DNA from: Fusibacter sp. A1
GTDB taxonomy: Bacteria > Bacillota > Clostridia > Peptostreptococcales > Acidaminobacteraceae
Reading direction: 5' to 3'
Length of the DNA: 64,000 nt
Assembly (NCBI RefSeq): GCF_004125825.1
Contig: NZ_QQWI01000006.1
Location: forward strand, 124,001 to 188,000
Shown here: one piece after another, positions 15,484 through 22,800 of the stretch
Layout: each line of letters begins with the position of its first letter
Numbering within the stretch: the stretch's first letter is position 1
Program-made: the position numbers and the translations under genes
The notes under the pieces: generated by a model
What the model saw: the letters and a program-made list of their open reading frames with translations, nothing else
Told to the model about the DNA's origin: nothing
Database searches by the model: none

Positions 15484-17403
15484 ATGAAAAACAGAACGCT
15501 AAAATTCGACCTCCTTTCCAACCTGATTGTAAGCACCCTCTTCACTACCATAATCATTATCTTATTTATTTCAGTACTCCTCAGCACCTATATAAAAAGA
15601 GAACAGCAGTTTAAAAACGATGCCTTATCGAATGCGGTGAATCTTCAAATAGAAAGTTATTTTACCGATATCGAAAACGCGTTGAAAGGCTTACAAGATG
15701 TCCTTTTTACCTATGAGATGATTCAGGATTCCAACAAAGACGAATACATGGTTGAATTTCTTGAGGTGAATCAAAACTTCTCAGAAGTCTATTTGCTGGA
15801 TCTGGACGGAAAAGTAATGAAGACTTATCCCCAAAACATGCAACACATAGGTCTCGATTACTCGAACTTCGATTATTTCAAAACCGCAAAATCAAAACCT
15901 GATCACATCATCTGGTCCAATATTTTTTATGAGCATTACACAAAAAATCCACTTGCGACTGTCAGCTTGAAATCCGATTCGGTTGTTTTAGTCGGTGTGT
16001 TATGCCTTGAGAACTTTTCAAAGTTAGTCGACAGCATCAATGTGGATGTCGACAATATGATCGCCATCACCGACTCTACAGGAACCTACTTCGCCCATAC
16101 CGACCAAAGCTTTGTCGATCTTAGGGAAAAGGATCCATACATCACTCAGATGATCGCCTCTGGGGACTTTTCTGTAAAGAAAGTCCGCGTCAGCGAAAGA
16201 ACGATGTTTCTTAGTGCGACTTACTTTGAAGATGCTGGGTGGTCGGTGCTCATTTTCCAGTCCACAGACTCCATAAAGAGGCAAATTGCATATAACATCG
16301 CAGTAATTCTTGTAATCGCCTTGGTCGCTCTAGCCCTCTCTCTCTATTTCACTCATCATAAGGTCACCCTGATCGCCAAAAGATTGTTGGAGCTTGCCAA
16401 GGGAACTCAGATCATATCACAAGGCGTGTACGACTATACCCTAGAAGAATCCAAGTACGTTGAACTCAATGAACTAAGTCGAAACTTTAAAACCATGTCT
16501 GCAGAAATTCAAAATCGCGAAGCTCAGATCAAGGACAACAAAGAAGAAATGCAGCGGATGAATCAGCGGCTGGAGAATTTGGTTTATGAACGCACGCTGG
16601 AGCTCGAAAAGTCGAATATGGAGCTAGCCCAGACAATCATCGACCTAAAGCACACTCAAAACATACTGATCCAATCCGAGAAAATGGCTTCTCTTGGTCA
16701 ATTGGTCGCAGGTGTGACCCACGAAATGATGACTCCGATCGGAAGCATAGTAACGCTTTGCTCCTATATGGTCAAGGAGCTTGAACAGATTGAAGCCGAC
16801 TTCACAAACCAGCATCTTTCAAAGTCTGAGCTCGAGCTTTTTTTCAAGGATCAGATGGAATCATTACTGCTGATCACCAATAGCGCGCAAAGAACAAAGG
16901 AGTTCGTATCGAGTCTAAAGAAAACATCCGTCGATCAGGTGTCGATGGAAAAGCGTGAATTCGAAATCTGCTCCACTGTAGAAGATGTGATACGAAGCAT
17001 GAAAGTCACACTTAAAAATTCCAATGTATCCGTCGACCATCATTGTCAAGTCGATAAACCTATCCTCAGTTACCCCGGGGCCATCACTCAAATCCTTCTC
17101 AACCTTATGAACAACGCGATCAAACATGCCTTTATCGATAGAGCTACAGGCAAGGTCACTATCACGACCTCCCTTGAGGGAAGTACAGTGACACTTGTCA
17201 TCTATGATGACGGAATCGGAATGACCCCCGAGGTTCGTAAACGGCTATTTGAACCCTTCTTCACCACAGCCCGTGATCAGGGCGGTAGCGGATTGGGAAT
17301 GAGCATCATCGAAAATCTGGTGACCACGCTCTTAGGCGGTACGATCACATGCGACAGCAAGCTTGATAAAGGGACTTCCTACACCATCACTTTCGGTCTT
17401 TAA
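15484..17403 (+). CDS. dCACHE sensor histidine kinase
   Basis: A 639-residue membrane kinase. One helix lies near residues 12-35, an extracellular double-CACHE-like sensor spans about 40-260, a second helix near 265-288, then a HAMP-like and coiled-coil linker (about 290-400). The phosphoacceptor is His413 in GVTHEMMTP. The ATPase domain has the N box NLMNNAIKHAF and G boxes DDGIGM and GGSGLGMS. No receiver protein is adjacent, so its partner is elsewhere. It starts 18 bases after the binding-lipoprotein stop with a GGAGGTTAGATC ribosome site, suggesting the lipoprotein is its ligand-loaded co-sensor; this is inference. Confidence 0.88.
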   Translation: MKNRTLKFDLLSNLIVSTLFTTIIIILFISVLLSTYIKREQQFKNDALSNAVNLQIESYFTDIENALKGLQDVLFTYEMIQDSNKDEYMVEFLEVNQNFSEVYLLDLDGKVMKTYPQNMQHIGLDYSNFDYFKTAKSKPDHIIWSNIFYEHYTKNPLATVSLKSDSVVLVGVLCLENFSKLVDSINVDVDNMIAITDSTGTYFAHTDQSFVDLREKDPYITQMIASGDFSVKKVRVSERTMFLSATYFEDAGWSVLIFQSTDSIKRQIAYNIAVILVIALVALALSLYFTHHKVTLIAKRLLELAKGTQIISQGVYDYTLEESKYVELNELSRNFKTMSAEIQNREAQIKDNKEEMQRMNQRLENLVYERTLELEKSNMELAQTIIDLKHTQNILIQSEKMASLGQLVAGVTHEMMTPIGSIVTLCSYMVKELEQIEADFTNQHLSKSELELFFKDQMESLLLITNSAQRTKEFVSSLKKTSVDQVSMEKREFEICSTVEDVIRSMKVTLKNSNVSVDHHCQVDKPILSYPGAITQILLNLMNNAIKHAFIDRATGKVTITTSLEGSTVTLVIYDDGIGMTPEVRKRLFEPFFTTARDQGGSGLGMSIIENLVTTLLGGTITCDSKLDKGTSYTITFGL

Positions 17404-17409
17404 GAATAG

Positions 17410-17449
17410 CCTCCTTAACAGCGGACCAACGATCCCTTAAGGGGGTTTT
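17410..17449 (+). terminator. Hairpin after the histidine kinase gene
   Basis: CCTCCTTAA pairs with TTAAGGGGG (one G-T pair) across an 18-base loop, followed by four T. Plausible but weaker than the other terminators. Confidence 0.5.
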
Positions 17450-17459
17450 CATTTACAAG

Positions 17460-17488
17460 TTGCATTGGTCCTACTTTTGAACTATAGT
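17460..17488 (+). promoter_or_regulatory. Promoter of the DEAD-box helicase gene
   Basis: TTGCAT (17460-17465), 17-base spacer, TATAGT (17483-17488), about 28 bases before the ATG. Confidence 0.5.
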
Positions 17489-17516
17489 AAGTATGACTTA
17501 ATCAAAGGAGAATACC

Positions 17517-18713
17517 ATGTCATTTTACAAACTCGGGCTTACCTACGAGATGGTGCACGCCCTCGAAAGCATGCATATCAGCACACCGACACCTATTCAG
17601 AAACTGAGTATTCCAACCATCTTAATGGGACGCGACCTCATTGCGGAAGCACAGACCGGAACAGGAAAAACCTTGGCCTTCCTGCTACCTGTTTTTCAAA
17701 AAATAGATGTGCACAACCCCTGTGTACAGTGTCTTGTCATTACACCGACCCGCGAGCTGGCACTTCAGATAACAGAGGTCTGTGAAAAACTGACACTGCT
17801 AAAGCCAGTGAATATTCTAGCTGCCTATGGGGGCCAGGATGTGAACGCACAGCTTCATAAGCTACGCGGCAATGTCCAGCTGGTCATCGGTACTCCTGGA
17901 CGAATTCTCGATCATCTACGACGTAAATCCATCGATCTTACCTCTGTAGAAACATTTGTCGTCGACGAAGCTGACCAAATGTTTCATATCGGTTTCAAGA
18001 CTGAAGTAAAAGATATCATCAAATATTTGCCTCAAAACAGACAGACCCTCTGTTTTTCAGCAACACTCAGCCACCGTGTCGATAGCTTTTCAAGCCGATA
18101 TCTTACAGATGCTGTAAAAGTTACAGCACCCAAGGAGCATATGACGCTTGATTCCATCTCTCAGTGCGTACTTGAGACATCCAACAGAAAAAAATTCGAG
18201 CATTTTCTGATGTTGCTCGATAAAGATCCTCCTGAGAAGGCGATCATATTTTGCAGGTCCAAAATTGGCACACAAACCCTTTATGAGGAACTGCTAGAAA
18301 AGACCTTCAACGTAGAAACCTTGCACAGCGGGCTGACACAAGCCAAACGAGAATACGTCATGCAGGCTTTCAAGGACAATCGGATCACCTACTTGGTCGC
18401 CACCGATGTCGCTGCCAGAGGGCTCGATGTCACAGGGGTCACCCATGTATACAACTATAATCTTCCTGATGACATAGAGAACTATGTTCATCGGATCGGA
18501 AGAACGGGACGAGCCGGAAAAGATGGAGTGTCCTATATCATCATGACGCTCAAGGATGAAAAGAGGCTCACAGCAGTAGAAGAGTTCATCGGAATGAAAA
18601 TTAAGAGAATCTCATTCGCACAGGATCAGCCCCCCGTTGCTCCTAAGGTTCACCACCACAGAAATCCTCATCCATCAAAAAGAAAGTTTCACCATCATAA
18701 AAAGAGTACCTAG
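17517..18713 (+). CDS. DEAD-box RNA helicase
   Basis: A 398-residue ATP-dependent RNA helicase. Motifs in order: Q motif PTPIQ, Walker A AQTGTGKT, PTRELALQ, TPGR, DEAD in VVDEADQMF, SAT in FSATL, then ARGLD and HRIGRTGRAG in the second RecA domain. The tail is short and basic with His-rich HHHRNPHPSK and HHHKKST, likely RNA-binding. It resembles cold-adaptation and ribosome-assembly helicases such as CshA/B or RhlE; which one is uncertain. AAAGGAG precedes the ATG. It stands alone. Confidence 0.92.
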   Translation: MSFYKLGLTYEMVHALESMHISTPTPIQKLSIPTILMGRDLIAEAQTGTGKTLAFLLPVFQKIDVHNPCVQCLVITPTRELALQITEVCEKLTLLKPVNILAAYGGQDVNAQLHKLRGNVQLVIGTPGRILDHLRRKSIDLTSVETFVVDEADQMFHIGFKTEVKDIIKYLPQNRQTLCFSATLSHRVDSFSSRYLTDAVKVTAPKEHMTLDSISQCVLETSNRKKFEHFLMLLDKDPPEKAIIFCRSKIGTQTLYEELLEKTFNVETLHSGLTQAKREYVMQAFKDNRITYLVATDVAARGLDVTGVTHVYNYNLPDDIENYVHRIGRTGRAGKDGVSYIIMTLKDEKRLTAVEEFIGMKIKRISFAQDQPPVAPKVHHHRNPHPSKRKFHHHKKST

Positions 18714-18732
18714 ATATGATCAGGTACTCTTT
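18701..18732. terminator. Bidirectional terminator between helicase and GGDEF genes
   Basis: AAAGAGTACCT and AGGTACTCTTT form an 11-bp stem, with T-rich ends on both strands. It overlaps the helicase stop and lies just beyond the stop of the convergent diguanylate cyclase gene. Confidence 0.8.
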
Positions 18733-18733
18733 T

Positions 18734-19885
18734 CTAGTTGAACTCCACTCTGTTGCGACCATTTGCCTTGGCCATATATAAGGCCTCGTCGGCCGATTTG
18801 ATGGCATCTGTCAGGTGATAACTGTCAGGACCGATCAAATCAACTCCAAAACTCAAAGTGACTTTGATCTCATGCTTGTCGTATTGTATAGTATGCTCCT
18901 CAATCAGCAGCCTTATCTTATTTACCAGCTGCAACAGATTGAGTTGCGTGATATCTGGAATGATCAGCAGAAACTCCTCACCACCAAAGCGTCCAACCAT
19001 ATCGCTCAGCCTTATATTACTACGGATGATATCCGAAACTGTCTTAAGTGTGACATCACCGGCATCATGTCCATAGGTGTCGTTTATTCTCTTAAAATGA
19101 TCTATATCGCACATGACCACTCCAACCGGGTACGCATGTCTTCTCGCTCTTTTAAGTTCAGCTTCTCCTAATTTGAGTATCGCAGCTCGATTGTATAGTG
19201 TCGTCAAATAATCGGTCATTGCTTGTACTTCCAATTTTTCTTCATACACAGTAATGGAAATCCAGAACATACCTAGACTCAAGTTGAATGGCAACAGTTG
19301 ATAGAGTATGATAGCAAGTGCATGGATTGAACCTGCCGACATAAGATTATCAATCGGTTGCTCGATTAGTGTGCTATAGATCCTGACCATGCTCACCAAA
19401 ATGGCAAGAAGAAATACGAGGCTAAGTACTAGACCGATACGTTCAAGCAGCTTTGGGACTTTGAAAATCAATAGATGGGCAATACGATAAAAATAAACAA
19501 TCTGATAGATTGAGATGATGACAACCCTCATGTTGATGTTGGGTTGAAAATAGGTGAACTGTATAAATAGTGCGATCATAAGTAGGAGAGCCACCCATTC
19601 AAACGCTTTATTTCTCTTTTTATGAGTGATAAAATAGCTCAAACCGTGAAATATGCTCATCACACCCATAATGATAAGTGTGTTGCTCACGATCACCGTG
19701 AAAAACTCTGAAATAAAATCCCGATATGCGATAAATAAAAATCCCGTTCCAGCAAAGATAAGCCCTAATCCTACATTCTTGATTCCTTTAGACCCCTCTT
19801 TTTTGAAGCTGTATATGAGCATAATTATTCCGAGGATCAGATTGTAAACTATGGTCAGTACGGATATTGTTCTGATATCTAACAT
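18734..19885 (-). CDS. Membrane diguanylate cyclase (GGDEF)
   Basis: A 383-residue protein with about six or seven N-terminal membrane helices (residues 1-210) and a C-terminal GGDEF domain that makes cyclic-di-GMP from two GTP. The active-site loop is GRFGGEEF, and the inhibitory I-site RLSD lies exactly five residues before it, so product feedback is likely. The nucleotide segment CDIDHFKRINDTYGHDAGD is intact. No EAL domain. The membrane part is not a recognised sensor family. GGAGGTAAACAG precedes the ATG. Confidence 0.92.
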   Translation of the reverse strand: MLDIRTISVLTIVYNLILGIIMLIYSFKKEGSKGIKNVGLGLIFAGTGFLFIAYRDFISEFFTVIVSNTLIIMGVMSIFHGLSYFITHKKRNKAFEWVALLLMIALFIQFTYFQPNINMRVVIISIYQIVYFYRIAHLLIFKVPKLLERIGLVLSLVFLLAILVSMVRIYSTLIEQPIDNLMSAGSIHALAIILYQLLPFNLSLGMFWISITVYEEKLEVQAMTDYLTTLYNRAAILKLGEAELKRARRHAYPVGVVMCDIDHFKRINDTYGHDAGDVTLKTVSDIIRSNIRLSDMVGRFGGEEFLLIIPDITQLNLLQLVNKIRLLIEEHTIQYDKHEIKVTLSFGVDLIGPDSYHLTDAIKSADEALYMAKANGRNRVEFN

Positions 19886-20046
19886 CTGTTTACCTCCACA
19901 TACCGTAAAGTGCCACCTATCTATTATCTACCCCGTTGCGATTATGTCAAGCACGCTAGTTTGTCAGTTAATTAATAGAAACTTAATTGGTTAAACGGTC
20001 AATAAAAGGTTATACTCAAAAGGTGAACAACATATTGGAGGTAATC

Positions 20047-20316
20047 ATGGATCAAACATCAAAAGACACACTGGCATTTTGCATAGAGTTTTCAAAGAAC
20101 AACATGAACGCTGCAAGCCAGGTCACCATGTGCAGGGTTTGGCTGAAAACTGCGATTGAAATTCTAGAAAAGAATATCGATCTTGGGAGTGCCGCTTACA
20201 TAAAATCTGAAATAGAAAGCGTAGACAAATGGCTCGCTGGTGGGGATTCAAGATCTACTTCCAATGATATCTACACTAAATTACAGACCATAGAATCATT
20301 GATGGCCAGCCTATAG
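20047..20316 (+). CDS. Small hypothetical helical protein
   Basis: An 89-residue, predicted helical, soluble protein with no recognised domain and no signal. It begins MDQTSKDTLAF and has one central CRVWL stretch. Start at 20047 is chosen because GGAGG lies ten bases upstream; the frame extends to 19987 but with no ribosome site. It stands alone, with its own terminator. Function unknown. Confidence 0.65.
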   Translation: MDQTSKDTLAFCIEFSKNNMNAASQVTMCRVWLKTAIEILEKNIDLGSAAYIKSEIESVDKWLAGGDSRSTSNDIYTKLQTIESLMASL

Positions 20317-20320
20317 ACGC

Positions 20321-20350
20321 AAAAAAACTTCACCTATGTGAAGTTTTTTT
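20321..20350. terminator. Bidirectional terminator
   Basis: AAAAAAACTTCAC and its complement form a 13-bp stem with a four-base loop. It serves the hypothetical gene on the plus strand and the convergent acetyltransferase on the minus strand, whose stop codon it touches. Confidence 0.85.
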
Positions 20351-20882
20351 AAGTGATAGGGACTCTCCAAATCATATGATGACTTTCCTCTTCCCAGTAA
20401 TCGAACATGACGTAATCCGGAAGACCGTAAAGGTGCGTCCAAATGGATTGCGCTCTCTTGTATCCGCTATCCATGCAAAAACTACTGACATTCCTCTTCC
20501 TTAAGTGGTTTGTCATCGCCTTCATCAGCATCTTTCCGATTCCATGATTCTGCTTATCGGGGCGTACAAACACGGTATTGACTTCCACAGTACCCTCTAG
20601 CTCTCCAAGACTTCCTTCGATGATCAGTTCATTGCATTCACTGATCGCTATCGTTCCAACAATCTCATCGTTCCACTCGGCGATGATGAAATACGACGAC
20701 TCACCATCTGTCTCAAGGTCCTGGAGAAACCTCTTTATCTTATCTTCCGTTTCCTCGACAATCATCTCAGTCAGGTGACCGATGCCCTCCATTATGAAGG
20801 TGCTTTCGACCATCAATTTGAAGAATGTCTCCAGTTTCTGACGGTCTGCTAAAAGAGGTCTCCTTAAGATTATTTTTGACAT
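20349..20882 (-). CDS. GNAT-family N-acetyltransferase
   Basis: A 177-residue acetyl-CoA-dependent acetyltransferase. The GNAT core is present: VEVNTVFVRPDKQNHGIGKMLMKA, with the coenzyme A pyrophosphate loop Q-N-H-G-I-G at about residues 112-117, and the C-terminal strand VMFDYW. Substrate (protein, amine, antibiotic) cannot be told. GGAGTTGAC precedes the ATG. Confidence 0.85.
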   Translation of the reverse strand: MSKIILRRPLLADRQKLETFFKLMVESTFIMEGIGHLTEMIVEETEDKIKRFLQDLETDGESSYFIIAEWNDEIVGTIAISECNELIIEGSLGELEGTVEVNTVFVRPDKQNHGIGKMLMKAMTNHLRKRNVSSFCMDSGYKRAQSIWTHLYGLPDYVMFDYWEEESHHMIWRVPIT

Positions 20883-20988
20883 GTCAACTCCTTAATCTAT
20901 GGATAATAATAAGTGAATTCAGTTAATGTGGGTATATATATAACGTAAATCAAATATGTACTTGTTTTAGACAAAAGGATGTGATCTT

Positions 20989-21285
20989 ATGAAAGTTCTA
21001 ATACAAGATGAGCTAAAGTCCTATATGCATGAGCATAATCACAATATCATCTCATTACGATTGATCCATAGCGACTATAACGGCTCTAATATCCATGAAT
21101 ACAGGCCAAGCATCAATTATCATGAACCTGCCGATATGGATGATTTTGATGAGTACGATGTGGATGAATTCAAAGTTTTTGTCGACAAACATGTCACTCC
21201 AACAAACGATACCATTGAATTTACACATGACAAACTCATGGGTATCAACTTTTGTAACGTAGAAGGCGTCAATCTGACGATGTGA
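20989..21285 (+). CDS. Small acidic protein, possibly HesB-like
   Basis: A 98-residue acidic protein. The opening MKVLIQDELKSYMHEHNHNIISLRL resembles HesB/IscA-like Fe-S assembly proteins, which begin with a similar strand-helix-strand, but the conserved cysteines are not in place; there is one Cys in INFCNVEG. The middle is very acidic (DMDDFDEYDVDEF). I treat it as unknown with a weak HesB-like resemblance. A terminator follows at once. Confidence 0.5.
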   Translation: MKVLIQDELKSYMHEHNHNIISLRLIHSDYNGSNIHEYRPSINYHEPADMDDFDEYDVDEFKVFVDKHVTPTNDTIEFTHDKLMGINFCNVEGVNLTM

Positions 21286-21302
21286 TCTTCTTTAATCAGA
21301 CT

Positions 21303-21332
21303 CCTCTCATCATCAATGAGAGGTTTTTTTTT
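21303..21332 (+). terminator. Rho-independent terminator
   Basis: CCTCTCAT / ATGAGAGG stem, five-base loop and nine T, 18 bases past the small acidic gene. Confidence 0.88.
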
Positions 21333-21400
21333 GTGCTTTTGCCTAGCGCATAATGGATTCTTAATAGTATACTGGATAAGAATAAACGAAAGGAGCCATT

Positions 21401-21739
21401 ATGAACATACAGATATTCGGTAAAAAGAAATGTTTTGAAACAAAAAAAGCAGAGCGATACTTTAAGGAACGACGCATCAAATTTCAAATGATAGACCTCA
21501 TCCAAAAAGGCATCAGTCCCGGGGAGCTCAAATCGATCATACAGAGCGTAGGAATTGAAAACCTGATCGATAAGGACTCGCCTTTTTATGAAGAAAGCGA
21601 CATCGGACATACGAGAGATCCTGAAACAATGTTCGCTATTCTTCTTGACTATACCGAAGTGCTGAAAACGCCGATTGTCCGAAATGGAAAAAAGGCTACG
21701 GTGGGCTATCAGCCTGACATATGGAAAGCATGGGAATAG
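21401..21739 (+). CDS. ArsC/Spx-family glutaredoxin-fold protein
   Basis: A 112-residue thioredoxin-fold protein of the ArsC/YffB/Spx group. The N-terminal strand NIQIFGKKKCFETKKAERYF carries one Cys (residue 11) followed by E-T rather than a second Cys, so it is not a CxxC Spx. The TPIVRNGKKATVGYQP segment matches the conserved cis-Pro region. It may act in thiol or arsenate chemistry, but neither is shown. AAAGGAGCC precedes the ATG. Confidence 0.75.
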   Translation: MNIQIFGKKKCFETKKAERYFKERRIKFQMIDLIQKGISPGELKSIIQSVGIENLIDKDSPFYEESDIGHTRDPETMFAILLDYTEVLKTPIVRNGKKATVGYQPDIWKAWE

Positions 21740-21760
21740 CATAGTTCTTATGCTATTCCA

Positions 21761-22798
21761 CTATTTCATCTCATCCACATACCCCTTGAGCGTCTCGTAG
21801 CTGATCGCACCTATCTGGGTATGGATCACCATCCCATCTGAACCGATGAAGACTGAGGTCGGAATCGCCCTTATGCCATAATCATTCGCTACTTTCCCCT
21901 GCTCGTCTTTTACCACCGTAAAGGTTATCGAGAGCGTGTCGATCATATCCCTAACATCACTTAAGTTGTCCTGATTTGTCAAGTTGACACCGATAAATTG
22001 AATATTGCCGTTGTTTTCTTGATGCAGCTTTTCAATATCCGGCATCTCATCAAGACATGGCGGACACCAGCTTGTGAAAAAATTGAGTACCACCGGTTTT
22101 CCTCTTAAAGAGGATAAGGTCACGGTTTCACCCGATAAGGTCTGCAAAGTGAAATCGGGTGCATACTCGTCAGAAACGACCCCGCCCTGTCCTTCATTTC
22201 CTGCGTCAACTTTCTTGAATGTGTCGTTTACACGCTTGAACATCAAGATCGCCTGTTCTATCGTAGCCGTGCCGTCAGGATTGAACCTGTTCTCTCCCAC
22301 GCCGTTCACGATTCCATATGTCCTTGCGATATAAACGGAAGCACTCGCCCATGTTTCAATTTCGCTGTCATCACTAAACTTTGTAGTGTCGTTCACAGCG
22401 ACATCGATTCCTGCTGCGTTAAGTGCGTTGACAAACAGTACGGCTAGTTCATCACGCTTAATAGCAGCGTCCGGTTTATAACTTCCATCTGGGTAGCCGT
22501 TTACAATGCCGCTATTTTTTGCTCTAAGCACATAGGTGTCTGTCGTATCGGTAAAGGTACCGTTTCCGACTGAAGTTTTTTCACCGGTGAGGATTTCATA
22601 GATCTGGACACCGATATAGGCAAAATCCTTTCTGGTGATTTCACCCTGATAATTCCCCTGAAGGCGCGTGTCCAGCAACTGTTTGTCAAATACTTCATCA
22701 ATCGCGTCCTTAGCCCATGTCGAAGGACTATCGGTTGAGGCGAATGGCATCTGTATGATTAATATCAAGATGATGGTAAGACCAAGTAGACGTTTCAT
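21761..22798 (-). CDS. SLH-domain surface protein fused to a TlpA-like thioredoxin
   Basis: A 345-residue exported protein. A signal peptide covers about residues 1-22; three S-layer-homology-like repeats follow to about 195, including [20 protein letters not shown] and [19 protein letters not shown]; then a linker and a TlpA/ResA thioredoxin domain (about 210-345) with the redox site WCPPC (Cys245 and Cys248) and [14 protein letters not shown] repeats should bind cell-wall polysaccharide, holding a thiol reductase or oxidase outside the membrane. It begins two bases after the glycosidase-amidase stop, so the two are co-expressed. Redox partner not seen here. Confidence 0.88.
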   Translation of the reverse strand: MKRLLGLTIILILIIQMPFASTDSPSTWAKDAIDEVFDKQLLDTRLQGNYQGEITRKDFAYIGVQIYEILTGEKTSVGNGTFTDTTDTYVLRAKNSGIVNGYPDGSYKPDAAIKRDELAVLFVNALNAAGIDVAVNDTTKFSDDSEIETWASASVYIARTYGIVNGVGENRFNPDGTATIEQAILMFKRVNDTFKKVDAGNEGQGGVVSDEYAPDFTLQTLSGETVTLSSLRGKPVVLNFFTSWCPPCLDEMPDIEKLHQENNGNIQFIGVNLTNQDNLSDVRDMIDTLSITFTVVKDEQGKVANDYGIRAIPTSVFIGSDGMVIHTQIGAISYETLKGYVDEMK

Positions 22799-22800
22799 AG

